Notes: generated from the sequence alone by a model not told the origin. 64,000 nt of DNA from Mesorhizobium sp. WSM4313 (GCF_002294725.1 NZ_NSFT01000013.1:1-64000); one strand, 5' to 3'; shown: positions 8,165 through 18,456, counted from the first letter of the stretch. Numbers and translations are program-made.

Positions 8165-8996
8165 TGAGCGCTCCTGATTGGCATGAGAGAACGGCAATCT
8201 CGCTCGTCCGTTCCGCCGAATTGGCCGGTCGACAAATTTCTCTCTGGAGCGAGTCGAAGGCCATGGCATCGGCGCCTGCGGGCTGGCGCAAGGGACAGTC
8301 CGGCTTGGTCACTGCCCGCCAAATGGCCGCAATCACGTCCGCCGGCTCGGTGATCTTCGCGTTCGCCGCCGCCGCGTGAGCGGCAAAGACCTGCTTGGCA
8401 ATGGGGCCATAGGCTTCGGGAATGCCCCCCGCTTCTGCCATCTTGCCGCGTGCGTTGGCCCCGAAACCGGTCCCTGGAGCTTGGCCGGGCAGGACCAGCC
8501 GCGTGCGGATGCCGAAGGGCTCGAGCTCCAGCGCGAGGCATTCGGTAAAGGCATTCACCGCAGCCTTGCTGGCCGTGTAAATCGGTAGCAGTGGCAGCGC
8601 CTTCAGCGTTGTGCTGGAAGAAACGTTGACGATCGTCCCCGCTCCGCGTTGCCGGAACTGCGGCAGCACGGCGCGGACCATCTCGATCGTGCCGAAAGTG
8701 TTGGTCTCAAAAATTTCGCGGATTATCTCTTCCGGCGTGCCCTCCAGCGGTCCCATCCAGCCGATGCCCGCATTGTTTACGAGCGCATCGATCGGACCTG
8801 CTGCCTCGACCGCGCGGCCGATCGCATCGCGCTCGGTCACGTCGAGTTGCAGGATGCGCAGTCGATCGGAGGCGGGCAAGACATCCTCGCGCGGGCTGCG
8901 CATCGTGGCGACGACCGACCAGCCCTTGTCGATGAAGTGGCGCGCGGTCTCCAGACCGAAGCCAGAGGAGCATCCGGTGATCATCACGGTACTCAT
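8064..8996 (-). CDS. SDR family NAD(P)-dependent oxidoreductase
   Basis: A classical short-chain dehydrogenase/reductase. The cofactor loop TGCSSGFG is at about residues 7-14, NNAG at about 82-85, the catalytic serine in NVSSSTT, and the YTASKAA tetrad (Tyr, Lys) near residue 150. The active site is complete. The canonical fold should end near residue 245-250 (VIAAIWRAVTKPDCPLRQPA), yet the frame stays open to residue 310 and overlaps the next gene by 101 bases. The extra 60 residues look unlike the family, so a late frameshift or lost stop is likely. An AraC regulator is transcribed divergently 93 bases away, a common pairing for such inducible reductases. The substrate is unknown. Confidence 0.8.
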   Translation of the reverse strand: MSTVMITGCSSGFGLETARHFIDKGWSVVATMRSPREDVLPASDRLRILQLDVTERDAIGRAVEAAGPIDALVNNAGIGWMGPLEGTPEEIIREIFETNTFGTIEMVRAVLPQFRQRGAGTIVNVSSSTTLKALPLLPIYTASKAAVNAFTECLALELEPFGIRTRLVLPGQAPGTGFGANARGKMAEAGGIPEAYGPIAKQVFAAHAAAANAKITEPADVIAAIWRAVTKPDCPLRQPAGADAMAFDSLQREICRPANSAERTSEIAVLSCQSGALNVQPMGRSLSFHTGGAASDLASRYANCQRRQSG

Positions 8997-9089
8997 GGGG
9001 TGTCTCCTTTGTTGGATGCTTTGGATATCGACCTTGCGGAGCGAACTTTCTATAATCGCATGTCCTTGATTGTTTATCGAAAGTCCGAA

Positions 9090-9986
9090 ATGTCGGATCC
9101 GCTTTCCGAAGTGATCGCCCTTTTGCGTCCGCGCGCGCCCTTTTCGAAGCTGGTGGACGCTTCCGGCCCCTGGCGCGTACGGCGGACCGAGGTTGGACAG
9201 GTCTACTATTGTCTGCTCCTTGCCGGTCAGGCGCGTCTCGAGGTGGACGGCAAGCCGCCGATGAACCTTTGCCAAGGCGATTTCGTGCTGGTGCCGGCGG
9301 TGCAGAGCTTTTCCATGTCGAGCGCCGATCCCGAACCGCCGCCTGGGCTGGAAAGCCGCCCTTTGATCCGTCCGGACGGAACAGTGCGGATCGGGCCAGA
9401 GAATGCCCCTGTCGAGGTGCAGCAGCTCATCGGGTATTGCAGCTTCGGCGCCCCGGATGCGGAGCTGCTGGTGTCGCTGCTTCCCGATATGGCCATGGTG
9501 CGGGGCGAGCAGCGTCTTGGCGACCTGGCGCGACTGGTGCGGGACGAGGCGAGAGCGGATCGCCCGGCACGCGACGTTGTTCTGGAACATCTGCTGCAGG
9601 TGCTACTGATCGAAGCTCTGCGTTCTGCGACCGAGACGAGTGCCACGCCAGGCCTGCTGCGCGGGCTGGCGGACGACCGGTTGACCGGCCCGCTGCGCGC
9701 CATCCACGCGGCGCCAGATCGCGCATGGAGTGTGGCCGAGCTGGCACGTGAGGCGGGGCTGTCCCGCTCGGCCTTCTTCACTCGATTCAACCGAGTGGTG
9801 GGCATGGCGCCAATGGAATACCTGCAAAGCTGGAGGATGACGCTGGCCAAGCACATGCTTAGATCGCGGCAGCACAGCATCGCGCAGATTGCGGCGAAGA
9901 CCGGATATGGCTCGACGAGTGCCTTCAGCTCAGCCTTCTCGCGGTGCATGGGGGCGCCGCCAGCGCAATACGCCCGCGGTGCGTGA
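9090..9986 (+). CDS. AraC family regulator with cupin sensor domain
   Basis: A 298-residue transcription factor. The N-terminal cupin-type effector domain (about residues 1-180) starts MSDPLSEVIALLRPR. The C-terminal AraC DNA-binding domain has two helix-turn-helix units, the second around SIAQIAAKTGYGSTSAFSSA. I choose the ATG before SDPLSEV because that is where related proteins begin; an ATG ten codons upstream is in frame. It diverges from the SDR gene and probably controls it, and perhaps itself, from the shared 93-base spacer. The inducer is unknown. Confidence 0.8.
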   Translation: MSDPLSEVIALLRPRAPFSKLVDASGPWRVRRTEVGQVYYCLLLAGQARLEVDGKPPMNLCQGDFVLVPAVQSFSMSSADPEPPPGLESRPLIRPDGTVRIGPENAPVEVQQLIGYCSFGAPDAELLVSLLPDMAMVRGEQRLGDLARLVRDEARADRPARDVVLEHLLQVLLIEALRSATETSATPGLLRGLADDRLTGPLRAIHAAPDRAWSVAELAREAGLSRSAFFTRFNRVVGMAPMEYLQSWRMTLAKHMLRSRQHSIAQIAAKTGYGSTSAFSSAFSRCMGAPPAQYARGA

Positions 9987-10252
9987 AGCGGCGAAATCAG
10001 GTGTTTATAGCTGTGCCAGTGGGGGGCCGCAAGCTGCAGGTCCGCTGTTTGACGGAACGGCCAACCAACTGCCGCTCCGAAATGTAAGCTTGCTGCCGAG
10101 AACGATCCCGCAACCGCGTTGCCAGGCAACAATAGAGGTTGTCACTGCTTTTGTACGCGGCAGCCTTGCAGTTCAGAGTCCCTGATCTAGGATGCGCCGG
10201 AACCACCGTCGGAAGTCCGGCTTGCAGCTCTGCAACAAATGTCCTTGTCACC

Positions 10253-12886
10253 ATGGAACGTCACACCGTCGTCGTCGAGGGCACTTTAGCCTTTCGCATG
10301 CAGCGTGTTGCAGCCGCTCAAGCGGGTGACCACGGCCTCGACGTCACCACTTTCCCGCTGCTGGCTGCTCGCCTCGCGGGTGGTTTCAGCCGTCCAGCCG
10401 ATCACGCAACCCTCGTGCCAATCGTCGCACAAGCACTCGCAGAGACCACTTTTGAAGAACTCGAAATGGTCAAGGCAAGACCTGGCATGGCGAGGGCCGT
10501 CCTCGCTAGTCTGGATCGGGTATGGACCGCTGACATTCGCCTTGGCGGTCCGCTCAATCCGAGCGCCCGGCTGCGCGACCTTGGTCACATCGAAAGCTTT
10601 CTGCGCCAGCATCTTCCAATCGGCGCGCTGTTGCCCGGGGACCTGCGCGATCGAGCGCTTGCGCGCATCGTTCATGCGCGCGCTGTCGTCGGCCCTCTCC
10701 ATCTCCACCGGCTTGTTTCCGTCGACCCGCTCTGGCGACCGCTCATCGAAGCGCTCAGCTCGGTAGTCGAAGTTACGTGGGACGCGCCGGCCACGCGCGA
10801 TCGAACCTGGTTTCCTGGTAAGATTCTGGCGACGCCTCTGCAGTCTCCTGAACATCTGATCTGTGAGGTTTGCGCCGACCCTCGCGCGGAGGTGGTTGAA
10901 GCGCTTCGCTGGGCGCGTGCGTTGTTGAGCGATGGTGTAACGCAAGCCAGTGACATCGCGATCGCAAGTGCTGACTTGAGCGTGTGGGATGATCACATGC
11001 TGGTGCTGGCGGCGGACGCTGATCTCCCGATCCATTTCGCTGGCGGCGTTTCAGCCCTGAGCACGCGCGCCGGCCAGACCTGCGCGGCGCTCGCCGATGT
11101 TATGATCAACGGCTTGTCGCAGGATCGTATTCGTCGTCTGTCGCTGCTATCACCGTACCTATCGGAGGCGCTTCCGGCTGATTGGATGAAAGGAATCCCC
11201 ACCGAGGCGGGACTTTTCGAGCCGGAGCACTGGGCGCGCAGTCTAGAGACACTCTCGCATTACGAGGGAACCCCAATCGCAACGATCGTAATGCCAGTGC
11301 TCTACGACCTAGTCGGCGGCGCAAAAGCTGCGGTCAAACTCGGAAAGTCGCTCCTGCGCGGCAGCAGCCTTGGGCTCTGGCAGGAGGCGCTTCGTTTGGC
11401 GCCGGCCGCAGCAATGGAGATGACCCTGACGTCCTTGCGCATTGCAGACGAGAGTGACCCTGCCAACAATGTGGTCTGGGGACGGGCGGCGGACCTGGTT
11501 GGAGCGCCACGAAAGTATATGCGTCTGCTTGGGCTTTCGAGCAGAAGCTGGCCGCGTGGCGACAATGCGGACCCGCTACTGCCCGAGCATGTGCTTAACG
11601 AGCGTGAGTTGGTGGACCTGCCCCGGCTCGAGCACGATCGGCTGACCTTTGAGATCTTGACCGGCCACCCAAATTCGAAGGTTACGCTGTCGCGCAGCAG
11701 GCGATCGGCGGAAGGCGCGTTCCTTGCCAAAAGCGGATTGCTACAGCATCGGGTTGCCGAGCGTCTGCTTTCGCGGACGCGAACGCCGGAGCATGCGTTT
11801 AGCGAAGGTGATCGTCTACTGGCTCGTACCGATGATGCGCTCGCCTTGCCGCGCATACAAAGCGTTATTTCTTGCTGGGCGGACTGGACGCGCAGGCTTG
11901 AGACAACGCCACATGACGGCGGGTTCCGAGAGCACCATCCGGCCATTCTGCGCGCTCTGAGCTTGCCGCAATCCGCTACCTCGCTCCGGCGGCTTTTGCG
12001 TGATCCATTGGGCTATGTCTGGCTAAGAGTGTTAGGGATGACCGCGCCTGAGCTTGCGGTTCAGCCGCTGCAACTCGATGCGATGACCTTCGGTGAGCTC
12101 GTCCATGAATTGCTGCGCCTCGCGGTCGATCGTATGCCCAGTGTTGTCAGCGCAACGCCAGAAGAAATTGATAGCGCGCTTGAGGCCGCGGTCAAAAGCA
12201 TCGCGGAGGACTGGCCGCTAACCCGGGCAGTGCCGCCGAGGTTGCTTTGGTTGGACACGATCGACGAGGCGCGGCGACGGGCCCGCCGCGGACTGACTGT
12301 TGATGACCGCTTCGGTCCTGGTACGCAAAGCTTTAGCGAGGTGCCGTTCGGCACGCCTGAGTCGCAGGCAAAGAATTCCGTTCCCTGGCATGAAAACCAA
12401 CAGGTTTTGATCGGTCGTTTCGGGATCCCGCTGAAAGGCCGCATTGACCGTGTCGACGTGAAGCCGGACCGCCGTGGTGTCCGGATGTCCGACTACAAGA
12501 CCGGAAAAACGCCGCGCGATCTGCGCGGCGTCGTCCTCGCCGGCGGAGCGGAAGTTCAGCGCGTACTCTACGCCGTTGCGATCAAGCAGCTCATCCCCGA
12601 GGTGAGTGCGATCATCTCCCGCCTGGTCTACCTCGACACCATGGAACCTCCGGCGCGCCTTGAAGGCGATGTGCTCGAACAAGCGGAAGAGAAGCTGCTA
12701 CGCTTCATCGACATCGCTGTCGAAGGGCTCAGAGCTGGGATCGCCCATCCGGGACCAGATGCGTTCGCAGACTACAACCAACTCAGGATCGCGCTGCCTG
12801 CGGCGCTTGATCGTTACCAGGGGCGCAAGGATGAAGGTTTCAACGCCGGACAGCACAAGCTTGCGCCCTTTTGGAGGGAGCTGTGA
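10253..12886 (+). CDS. AddB-like PD-(D/E)XK nuclease family protein
   Basis: An 877-residue protein resembling the inactivated-helicase/nuclease subunit AddB of AddAB double-strand-break repair. The N-terminal half lacks a Walker A motif. The C-terminal RecB-type nuclease core is visible at about residues 680-760: FGELVHELL, GRIDRVD with the metal-binding Asp, and SDYKTGK with the catalytic Asp and Lys. The cysteines that hold the 4Fe-4S cluster in canonical AddB are not seen near the end. The ATG is chosen over an upstream in-frame start because homologous-looking sequence begins there. Its stop overlaps the start of the AddA-like gene (TGATG), so the two are one operon. It probably forms a heterodimer with that helicase; whether for repair or phage defence is open. 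Confidence 0.8.
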   Translation: MERHTVVVEGTLAFRMQRVAAAQAGDHGLDVTTFPLLAARLAGGFSRPADHATLVPIVAQALAETTFEELEMVKARPGMARAVLASLDRVWTADIRLGGPLNPSARLRDLGHIESFLRQHLPIGALLPGDLRDRALARIVHARAVVGPLHLHRLVSVDPLWRPLIEALSSVVEVTWDAPATRDRTWFPGKILATPLQSPEHLICEVCADPRAEVVEALRWARALLSDGVTQASDIAIASADLSVWDDHMLVLAADADLPIHFAGGVSALSTRAGQTCAALADVMINGLSQDRIRRLSLLSPYLSEALPADWMKGIPTEAGLFEPEHWARSLETLSHYEGTPIATIVMPVLYDLVGGAKAAVKLGKSLLRGSSLGLWQEALRLAPAAAMEMTLTSLRIADESDPANNVVWGRAADLVGAPRKYMRLLGLSSRSWPRGDNADPLLPEHVLNERELVDLPRLEHDRLTFEILTGHPNSKVTLSRSRRSAEGAFLAKSGLLQHRVAERLLSRTRTPEHAFSEGDRLLARTDDALALPRIQSVISCWADWTRRLETTPHDGGFREHHPAILRALSLPQSATSLRRLLRDPLGYVWLRVLGMTAPELAVQPLQLDAMTFGELVHELLRLAVDRMPSVVSATPEEIDSALEAAVKSIAEDWPLTRAVPPRLLWLDTIDEARRRARRGLTVDDRFGPGTQSFSEVPFGTPESQAKNSVPWHENQQVLIGRFGIPLKGRIDRVDVKPDRRGVRMSDYKTGKTPRDLRGVVLAGGAEVQRVLYAVAIKQLIPEVSAIISRLVYLDTMEPPARLEGDVLEQAEEKLLRFIDIAVEGLRAGIAHPGPDAFADYNQLRIALPAALDRYQGRKDEGFNAGQHKLAPFWREL

Positions 12887-15800
12887 TGCTGAGCGACGCC
12901 CTTGAGCGCCGTCGCGTTCTCACGGAACTCGACAGGACACTGCTGGTCGAAGCGGCAGCGGGCACCGGCAAAACGTCACTTATTGCCGGCCGCGTCGTCA
13001 TGCTAATGTTGTACGGTGAGCCGCCGCGCAGCATCGCCGCGATTACGTTTACCGAACTGGCTGCCAGCGAGCTGTCGCTGCGCATTCGCGAATACGCAAC
13101 CCAACTGCTGGGAGGAGAAATCCCGAAGGTCTTGCGCGACGCTGTAACCCTTGAGCTGCTCGACGAAGAAAAGAGCAGCCTCAAGTCGGCAATTGATGCC
13201 CTCGACGAGCTAACCGCGTGCACCATTCACGCGCTGTGTCAGCAGATTATCATGGCCTATTCCGTCGAAACGGGACTAGATCCCGGTTCGCGAATGATGG
13301 ATGGGCCTGCGGCCGACGCGATGTTCGAGAGCGTCATCTCCAAATGGCTGTTCGAGCGTCTCTCAATACAAACCAGGGAGGGCGAGGATCCGGTGGCGGT
13401 CCTCTCCAAGTTCGAACCGTTGAAGGTCGTCAAGGATAGCTTCGACCTTGCCAAGCTCAAGCTGGAGCATCCAGGGGCCGGCACCGCTTCGATCGACTTC
13501 TCGCTGCGCAAGGATATCGATTTTGTCGAGAGCGTCCGTGCGTTCCGACGCTGGCAAGAAGACTATCCTAAAGAAGGCCGCACCAGGGCCTTGGTCGCAG
13601 AATTCGAAACCCTCGCCGCATTCTACGAGAGTTGCTTCGAGAAGGAGCCCACCTTTGCTCGGCTATGGGAACTTGCCGACCCGCCGCGTACTGCCTCGAT
13701 GAAATGGAACGAGTTCGCTTTCAAAAAACAGCGCAATCTCGGCTATTGGAAATCAGCCTATGGCAAGGACAAAGGACCAGAACTTGCTCAGCAGGCTGAG
13801 GCGCATTCCAATAACTGTGAGACGCAATTCGCAGAGCTCCTCGGACAGATCGGCGATGCCATGGTCGATCAGATGTCACGTGCGCTCGATCCCGTCACCG
13901 ACCTCTATGTCGAGCGCAAGGGCGAGGCGGCCGTCCTCGACTTCGACGACCTCCTGCAGCGTGCCCAAGCCCTTGTGACCAAAAACGATGCCGTGCGCGA
14001 GGCAGTCGGTCGACGCTTTTCGCATATCCTCGTCGATGAATTTCAGGATACCGACCCGATCCAGGCCAGCATCCTGTTTTCGATCGCGGCGCGCGCCATG
14101 CCCGATCACTGGCAGAATGCCGACCTTCGCGACGGGGCGCTGTTCGTGGTCGGCGACCCCAAGCAATCCATCTACGCCTTTCGTGGTGCCGACATCGACA
14201 GCTACAATCAGGCGAAGCGGACGATTGCACGCCTAGGGGACGACCGCGTTGTCCATATCGGGGCCAACTTTCGCTGCCAGCCAGGCATCATTGAGTACGT
14301 GAACGCCGCGTTCCAACCCGTCCTTGATGCTGACGGTCAGCCAAGTTATGGCGCACTCAGCGCAACGCGCAAAGGCGCCATCCATGGACTGCCTTCCGCG
14401 TCCCATGTGACCATTGGCGACGGTCGATCGGCGAGTATGCCCGAGCAGCGCGACGACGAGGCGGCGATCGTTGCGCGGATATGTTCCAAACTGGTCGGTG
14501 CAATCGAGATCGAAGACGAGCACGATGGCAGGCGCCGCCTACTTGAAGCGGGCGACATTGCCCTGCTTGCGCCAACCGGCACCGACCTTTGGCGCTATGA
14601 ACGGGCACTGGAGGCGCTCGGGCTTGCTGTCGCGTCGCAAGCTGGCAAGACGCTGTTACTCCAGCAAGAGACCCAGGACGTTCTAGCGCTGCTGCGCACG
14701 CTTGCGGATTCGCGCGACCGGCTTGCCTTCGGTGCTTTCATGCGTGGACCCACGGTGGGTCTAACCGATGAAGAGCTGCTCGACATCGCCGAAGAGGTCC
14801 ATCAGGCCGGACCTGCCGCTGCACCGACTGGCCTCTTTGACATCACAACACCGCCGGCTCTGGTGTCCCATCCCGTCGCCAGATCAATCCTCGAGATCCT
14901 GCAAAAACTCCGAGCAAGGGTGAACGTCACGACACCGCGAATTTTGTTGGCCGAGGCCATCGAGCAGCTTCAACTGCGCGTCGCATTGTCCGCGCGCAGC
15001 GGCAACAACCGTGCCGCGCGCTCTCTCGCCAATCTTGATCGCATTGTTGAACTCGCGCGGCCATTTGACGTCCGGGGGCTCCGGTCCTTCGTCCGTCATC
15101 TGCAGCTCGATTGGGATCGTCGAGCCTCGCGGCAGGAGGGCCGGATCGACGCGTCGAAAGACGCGGTCGAGATTGTGACCATTCACAGCGCCAAAGGCCT
15201 TGAGTGGCCGGTGGTGATCCCCATCAACATGGGCACGCGCGCAAGACCCTCCGAGCGGTTCGTCCATCGTCAATCCGACAACACGCTGCACTGGATCATC
15301 GGCGGTGTCTGTTCCTCGGCGCTCAAGCTTGCTCGCGAGGAGCAAGCGCAGCGTCAGACGCTGGAACATCAACGGATGTGGTATGTCGCCTCTACGCGTG
15401 CCCGCGATCTGCTGGTCGTTCCCAATCTTTCCTCGGCCAAGCCAGGCGCATGGTCGAAGCTGCTCAACCTGAGATTCGATCTGCTTGAGGAATTGCAGTT
15501 CAACCAGTTGGAGCCGCGAACGCCGACCAGTTTCGACGCCGTCGCGTTGCCTCAAGATGCGGATATTTTCGCACGGCAAGCCGCGATCGTTAAGGCAGCC
15601 TCGCCCTCACTGCGCTGGACCAATCCCAGTGCCCACGATGCGGACCGTGCCGAAATCCTCCTGCCGGCCTTGGCGAGCGAATCGAGCGGCGTGTTCGAAC
15701 ATGTCGAGCCCATAGGCGCCGGCAGGACTCGCGGGCTGGCCCTTCACAAGCTAATGGAGGAACTTCTGACGGGCGAACTATCGCCCCAGGATGACGTCGC

Positions 15801-16188
15801 TGCACGCGCTGAACATCTTCTCAACGAACTTCTTACCATCGAGTCCGAGGAGGGATCTCTCCCGGTTCCAAGCGAACTCGCAGCAACCGCGTTGCAGACC
15901 TATCGGCTGCCTTATGTGCAGCGACTCTTGCCCGTGCTTGTGCCTGAATTGTCTGTCTGGGGCGAGATAACGCCCGGTAATCTTCTCGCTGGCCGAGTCG
16001 ATGCGATCGCAATCGAGGGTGGCAAAGTGCTGGAGGTTCTGGACTGGAAGAGCGATCGCGACACAAGGCTGCACCGCGTTGCGTATGTCCAGCAATTGCA
16101 GGGCTACCTACAGGCAATCTCCGCGCCACGGGGCGCGATTGTGTTTATGACTACTGGTGAAATCGTGCCCGTCCTACACGCGAATTGA
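12886..16188 (+). CDS. AddA-like UvrD-family helicase with RecB nuclease domain
   Basis: An 1100-residue superfamily 1 helicase-nuclease. Walker A is AAAGTGKT (Lys29); motif II is VDEFQDTD near residue 383; motif III is GDPKQSIYAFRGAD near 424; motif V is TIHSAKGLEWP near 766; motif VI is VASTRARD near 835. The C-terminal PD-(D/E)XK nuclease carries GRVDAI and LDWKSD near 1040-1055. Every catalytic motif is intact. Translation starts at the ATG overlapping the AddB-like stop, preceded by GGAGGGAG. Architecture and partner match AddA/RecB-type end-processing machines that degrade or resect linear DNA. Chromosomal addAB is not expected beside such genes, so this is probably an accessory paralogue; that cannot be settled here. 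Confidence 0.85.
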   Translation: MLSDALERRRVLTELDRTLLVEAAAGTGKTSLIAGRVVMLMLYGEPPRSIAAITFTELAASELSLRIREYATQLLGGEIPKVLRDAVTLELLDEEKSSLKSAIDALDELTACTIHALCQQIIMAYSVETGLDPGSRMMDGPAADAMFESVISKWLFERLSIQTREGEDPVAVLSKFEPLKVVKDSFDLAKLKLEHPGAGTASIDFSLRKDIDFVESVRAFRRWQEDYPKEGRTRALVAEFETLAAFYESCFEKEPTFARLWELADPPRTASMKWNEFAFKKQRNLGYWKSAYGKDKGPELAQQAEAHSNNCETQFAELLGQIGDAMVDQMSRALDPVTDLYVERKGEAAVLDFDDLLQRAQALVTKNDAVREAVGRRFSHILVDEFQDTDPIQASILFSIAARAMPDHWQNADLRDGALFVVGDPKQSIYAFRGADIDSYNQAKRTIARLGDDRVVHIGANFRCQPGIIEYVNAAFQPVLDADGQPSYGALSATRKGAIHGLPSASHVTIGDGRSASMPEQRDDEAAIVARICSKLVGAIEIEDEHDGRRRLLEAGDIALLAPTGTDLWRYERALEALGLAVASQAGKTLLLQQETQDVLALLRTLADSRDRLAFGAFMRGPTVGLTDEELLDIAEEVHQAGPAAAPTGLFDITTPPALVSHPVARSILEILQKLRARVNVTTPRILLAEAIEQLQLRVALSARSGNNRAARSLANLDRIVELARPFDVRGLRSFVRHLQLDWDRRASRQEGRIDASKDAVEIVTIHSAKGLEWPVVIPINMGTRARPSERFVHRQSDNTLHWIIGGVCSSALKLAREEQAQRQTLEHQRMWYVASTRARDLLVVPNLSSAKPGAWSKLLNLRFDLLEELQFNQLEPRTPTSFDAVALPQDADIFARQAAIVKAASPSLRWTNPSAHDADRAEILLPALASESSGVFEHVEPIGAGRTRGLALHKLMEELLTGELSPQDDVAARAEHLLNELLTIESEEGSLPVPSELAATALQTYRLPYVQRLLPVLVPELSVWGEITPGNLLAGRVDAIAIEGGKVLEVLDWKSDRDTRLHRVAYVQQLQGYLQAISAPRGAIVFMTTGEIVPVLHAN

Positions 16189-16677
16189 AGTTTACCAGCC
16201 ACGCACCGTAATGTTCGCTAACCGAAAGCCGGGCGAACAAACCGCATGAGCCATGGTCGCGCAATCCAAGCACGTCACGCGACGAAAAGTCAGGCTTAAG
16301 CCTGCCTCGTTTTGTGTCTGTATTGGCGGTAGGTGGAAAGTGCCTGTGCAGGCCCGCACATTTCGGAAAGAGGCTGGCGCTCTGCCGACTCGCTTGGATG
16401 TCAACTGATGTGAACCGGTTCGGCCCGCCGGCACCGAATGTGGGCGCCTTTCGGACGGGCAATTTGGGGTCGTTACCGGACTATCCGGCTTGGATCCAAG
16501 AGATGCAAGCTGCCGTTCGGCCGTGACCCCGCCATGCGCTCGGTTTTCTGGTGGGCTACGCGCAGCCCATCTTGGAAGGCCCAGTCGTAATCGCGTCGTC
16601 ATATCGCTCGGCGCGCGGCCCGCTGGGACGCGTAGAGATATCGAGGAGAGAGGAGCCGGGCTCTCTCCTAGGAGACC
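16189..16677. other. 489-base stretch without a recognisable gene
   Basis: It lies between the helicase-nuclease gene and a convergent oxidoreductase gene. A 136-codon frame exists on the minus strand, but it has no family character and no good start. I see no RNA gene or terminator stem with a U-run. Confidence 0.5.
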
Positions 16678-17595
16678 TCACGGATGGACGCGAATGACGG
16701 TCTTCCCCGCCCGCCGCTCAATTGAGTTGAAGGTGGCGATGGCATTTTCGAGGGACGAGACCTTGCCGATGTTCGTGCGCAGCCGTCCGTCCCTGACTCG
16801 CTGAATTAACTCCGATAATTGGGTGCGATCAGCCTCGACGACGAAGTCGATCGTCAAGCCGTGGGCGGGTCGAACATCCGTCGGCCCGACGACTGTCACC
16901 AGCGTTCCTCCAGCCCGGATCAGGGCTGCGGACCGCTTCTGGATATCGCCGCCGATGACATCGAACACTAGATCGACGACACCGACGTCCTCCAGAGTAT
17001 CGTTCCCGAGGTCGACGAATTCATTCGCACCGAAGTCGAGCGCCTTCTGGCGGTCGGCTGCGCGTCCGGTGCCGATCACATAGGCGCCGGCTTCGCGTGC
17101 AAGCTGCGTCACGACCGAACCGACGGCGCCGGCCGCGCCATGGGCAAGCACGCTCTGTCCCGCCTGAAGGCGGCCATGCTGGAACAGGCCCTGCCATCCG
17201 GTCAGGCCCGAGATCGGCAGGCTCGCGCCGACCGTGAAGTCGACATCGCCGGGCAGCGGCGCAAGGTTGCGTGCTTCCATAGCGACATACTCGGCGAGTG
17301 TGCCGTCGCGATGCCAGTCCGACAGGCCGAACACCCGTTGGCCGATCGAAAGTCCGGTGGTGCCGTAGCCTAGGGCGGTGACCACACCGGCCAATTCGTG
17401 GCCGAGGATCGACGGCGTCCGATCACGGAAGGCCCGATCGGCCCAGGTCGAAGGCCACTCCAGTTCGGTGTTGACGAAACCCGCCGCGTGAACCTGAACG
17501 ACGACGTCGTTTATCGCCGCCCGCGGCTCGGGCCGCTCCACCAGCTTCATTCCGGCGGATCCTGCCGCCTGGTCCGTAACAACGATTGCTTTCAT
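16678..17595 (-). CDS. MDR-family NADPH:quinone-type oxidoreductase
   Basis: A 305-residue medium-chain dehydrogenase/reductase of the zinc-independent quinone oxidoreductase type. The N-terminal GroES-like domain includes ILGHELAGVVTALG. The Rossmann domain has the NADPH loop AHGAAGAVGS near residue 150. The structural-zinc cysteines of alcohol dehydrogenases are absent. It likely reduces enones, quinones or similar electrophiles with NADPH. GGAGACACGTCC lies upstream of the ATG. A nitroreductase and an AraC regulator lie upstream on the same strand, suggesting a small detoxification regulon. The substrate is not predictable. Confidence 0.8.
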   Translation of the reverse strand: MKAIVVTDQAAGSAGMKLVERPEPRAAINDVVVQVHAAGFVNTELEWPSTWADRAFRDRTPSILGHELAGVVTALGYGTTGLSIGQRVFGLSDWHRDGTLAEYVAMEARNLAPLPGDVDFTVGASLPISGLTGWQGLFQHGRLQAGQSVLAHGAAGAVGSVVTQLAREAGAYVIGTGRAADRQKALDFGANEFVDLGNDTLEDVGVVDLVFDVIGGDIQKRSAALIRAGGTLVTVVGPTDVRPAHGLTIDFVVEADRTQLSELIQRVRDGRLRTNIGKVSSLENAIATFNSIERRAGKTVIRVHP

Positions 17596-17751
17596 GGGAC
17601 GTGTCTCCTTCGTGATTGTTGGTTCGAGGTAAGTTGTAGGCGTGGAATATCCTTTCCATCGCTCACGCAGTTGGCCGTCTGCTCGACGCCTTCCGCGACG
17701 ACCTTGACGTTGAATTGCAGTGTGGTGCCGACGAGACTGCGCTACGGTGAA

Positions 17752-18456
17752 TCATGCAAAGTCGAGCACATCGGCCACAGGCATGCGCGGCTTCTGCGGC
17801 CAGTTGCCGGCTCGCTCCGGGCCGACGGTCAGCAGCATGACGGGCACTTCGTCTTCGGCCAGGCCGAACTCGCTGTGCACGGCCTCGTCGTCGAAGCCGA
17901 TCATGGGCGTGGAACCCAGGCCCAGCGAACGGGCCGCGTAGATGATCGCTGCGGCGCCGAAGGTCGCGGAGCGCACGGCTTCGTCGCGCTGGCGCTGCGG
18001 CTGGTTGTCATACAGACCGCGAGCGGGGATTTCCCATTCCGGCACAAGGTGCGCCGGCATGATGCCGGCTTCCACCACCGGCGCCAGACGGTCGGGGACG
18101 GTGCTGGCATCGGCAAGCTGGCCGATGATGATGAAGGTCACCGCGGCGTCGGTGATCGCGGGCTGATTCCAGGCGATCGGACGCAGCCGTGCCTTGGCTT
18201 CAGGCGAGCGTACGGCGATGAAGCGCCAGTTCTGCAAGTGGAAGGAGGTTGGCGCGGACGTGCCGATGCGCACCAGGTCGCGGATCTGGTCGTCGCTCAG
18301 GATGGCGGCAGGGTCGTAGTACTTGGCGGCGCTGCGGCTCAGGATGGTTTCGATGACGGCGTTCGTTCCGAGCGCGTTTTCGCTCTTCCCGGTCTCACCG
18401 AAGATCTCGGCAGCTACGCGGGTTGCGGGTCGGGTGGCGGTGATGATGCAGTTCAT
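17752..18456 (-). CDS. Nitroreductase family FMN-dependent oxidoreductase
   Basis: A 234-residue member of the nitroreductase/flavin reductase family, which binds FMN and reduces nitro compounds, quinones or flavins with NAD(P)H. Family features are the SRSAAKYYDP start of the FMN-binding core, SAPTSFHLQNWRFIAV (phosphate and ring contacts) near residues 67-82, and the C-terminal LGLGSTPMIGFD. The length is normal for the family. It shares orientation with the adjacent quinone oxidoreductase, separated by 156 bases, and with an AraC-type regulator on its other side. I infer joint control in response to electrophiles. Confidence 0.8.
   Translation of the reverse strand: MNCIITATRPATRVAAEIFGETGKSENALGTNAVIETILSRSAAKYYDPAAILSDDQIRDLVRIGTSAPTSFHLQNWRFIAVRSPEAKARLRPIAWNQPAITDAAVTFIIIGQLADASTVPDRLAPVVEAGIMPAHLVPEWEIPARGLYDNQPQRQRDEAVRSATFGAAAIIYAARSLGLGSTPMIGFDDEAVHSEFGLAEDEVPVMLLTVGPERAGNWPQKPRMPVADVLDFA

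Noticed and set aside
16192..16602. Minus-strand open frame of 136 codons after the AddA-like gene
   Set aside because: No start signal, no family character; resembles decayed intergenic DNA.
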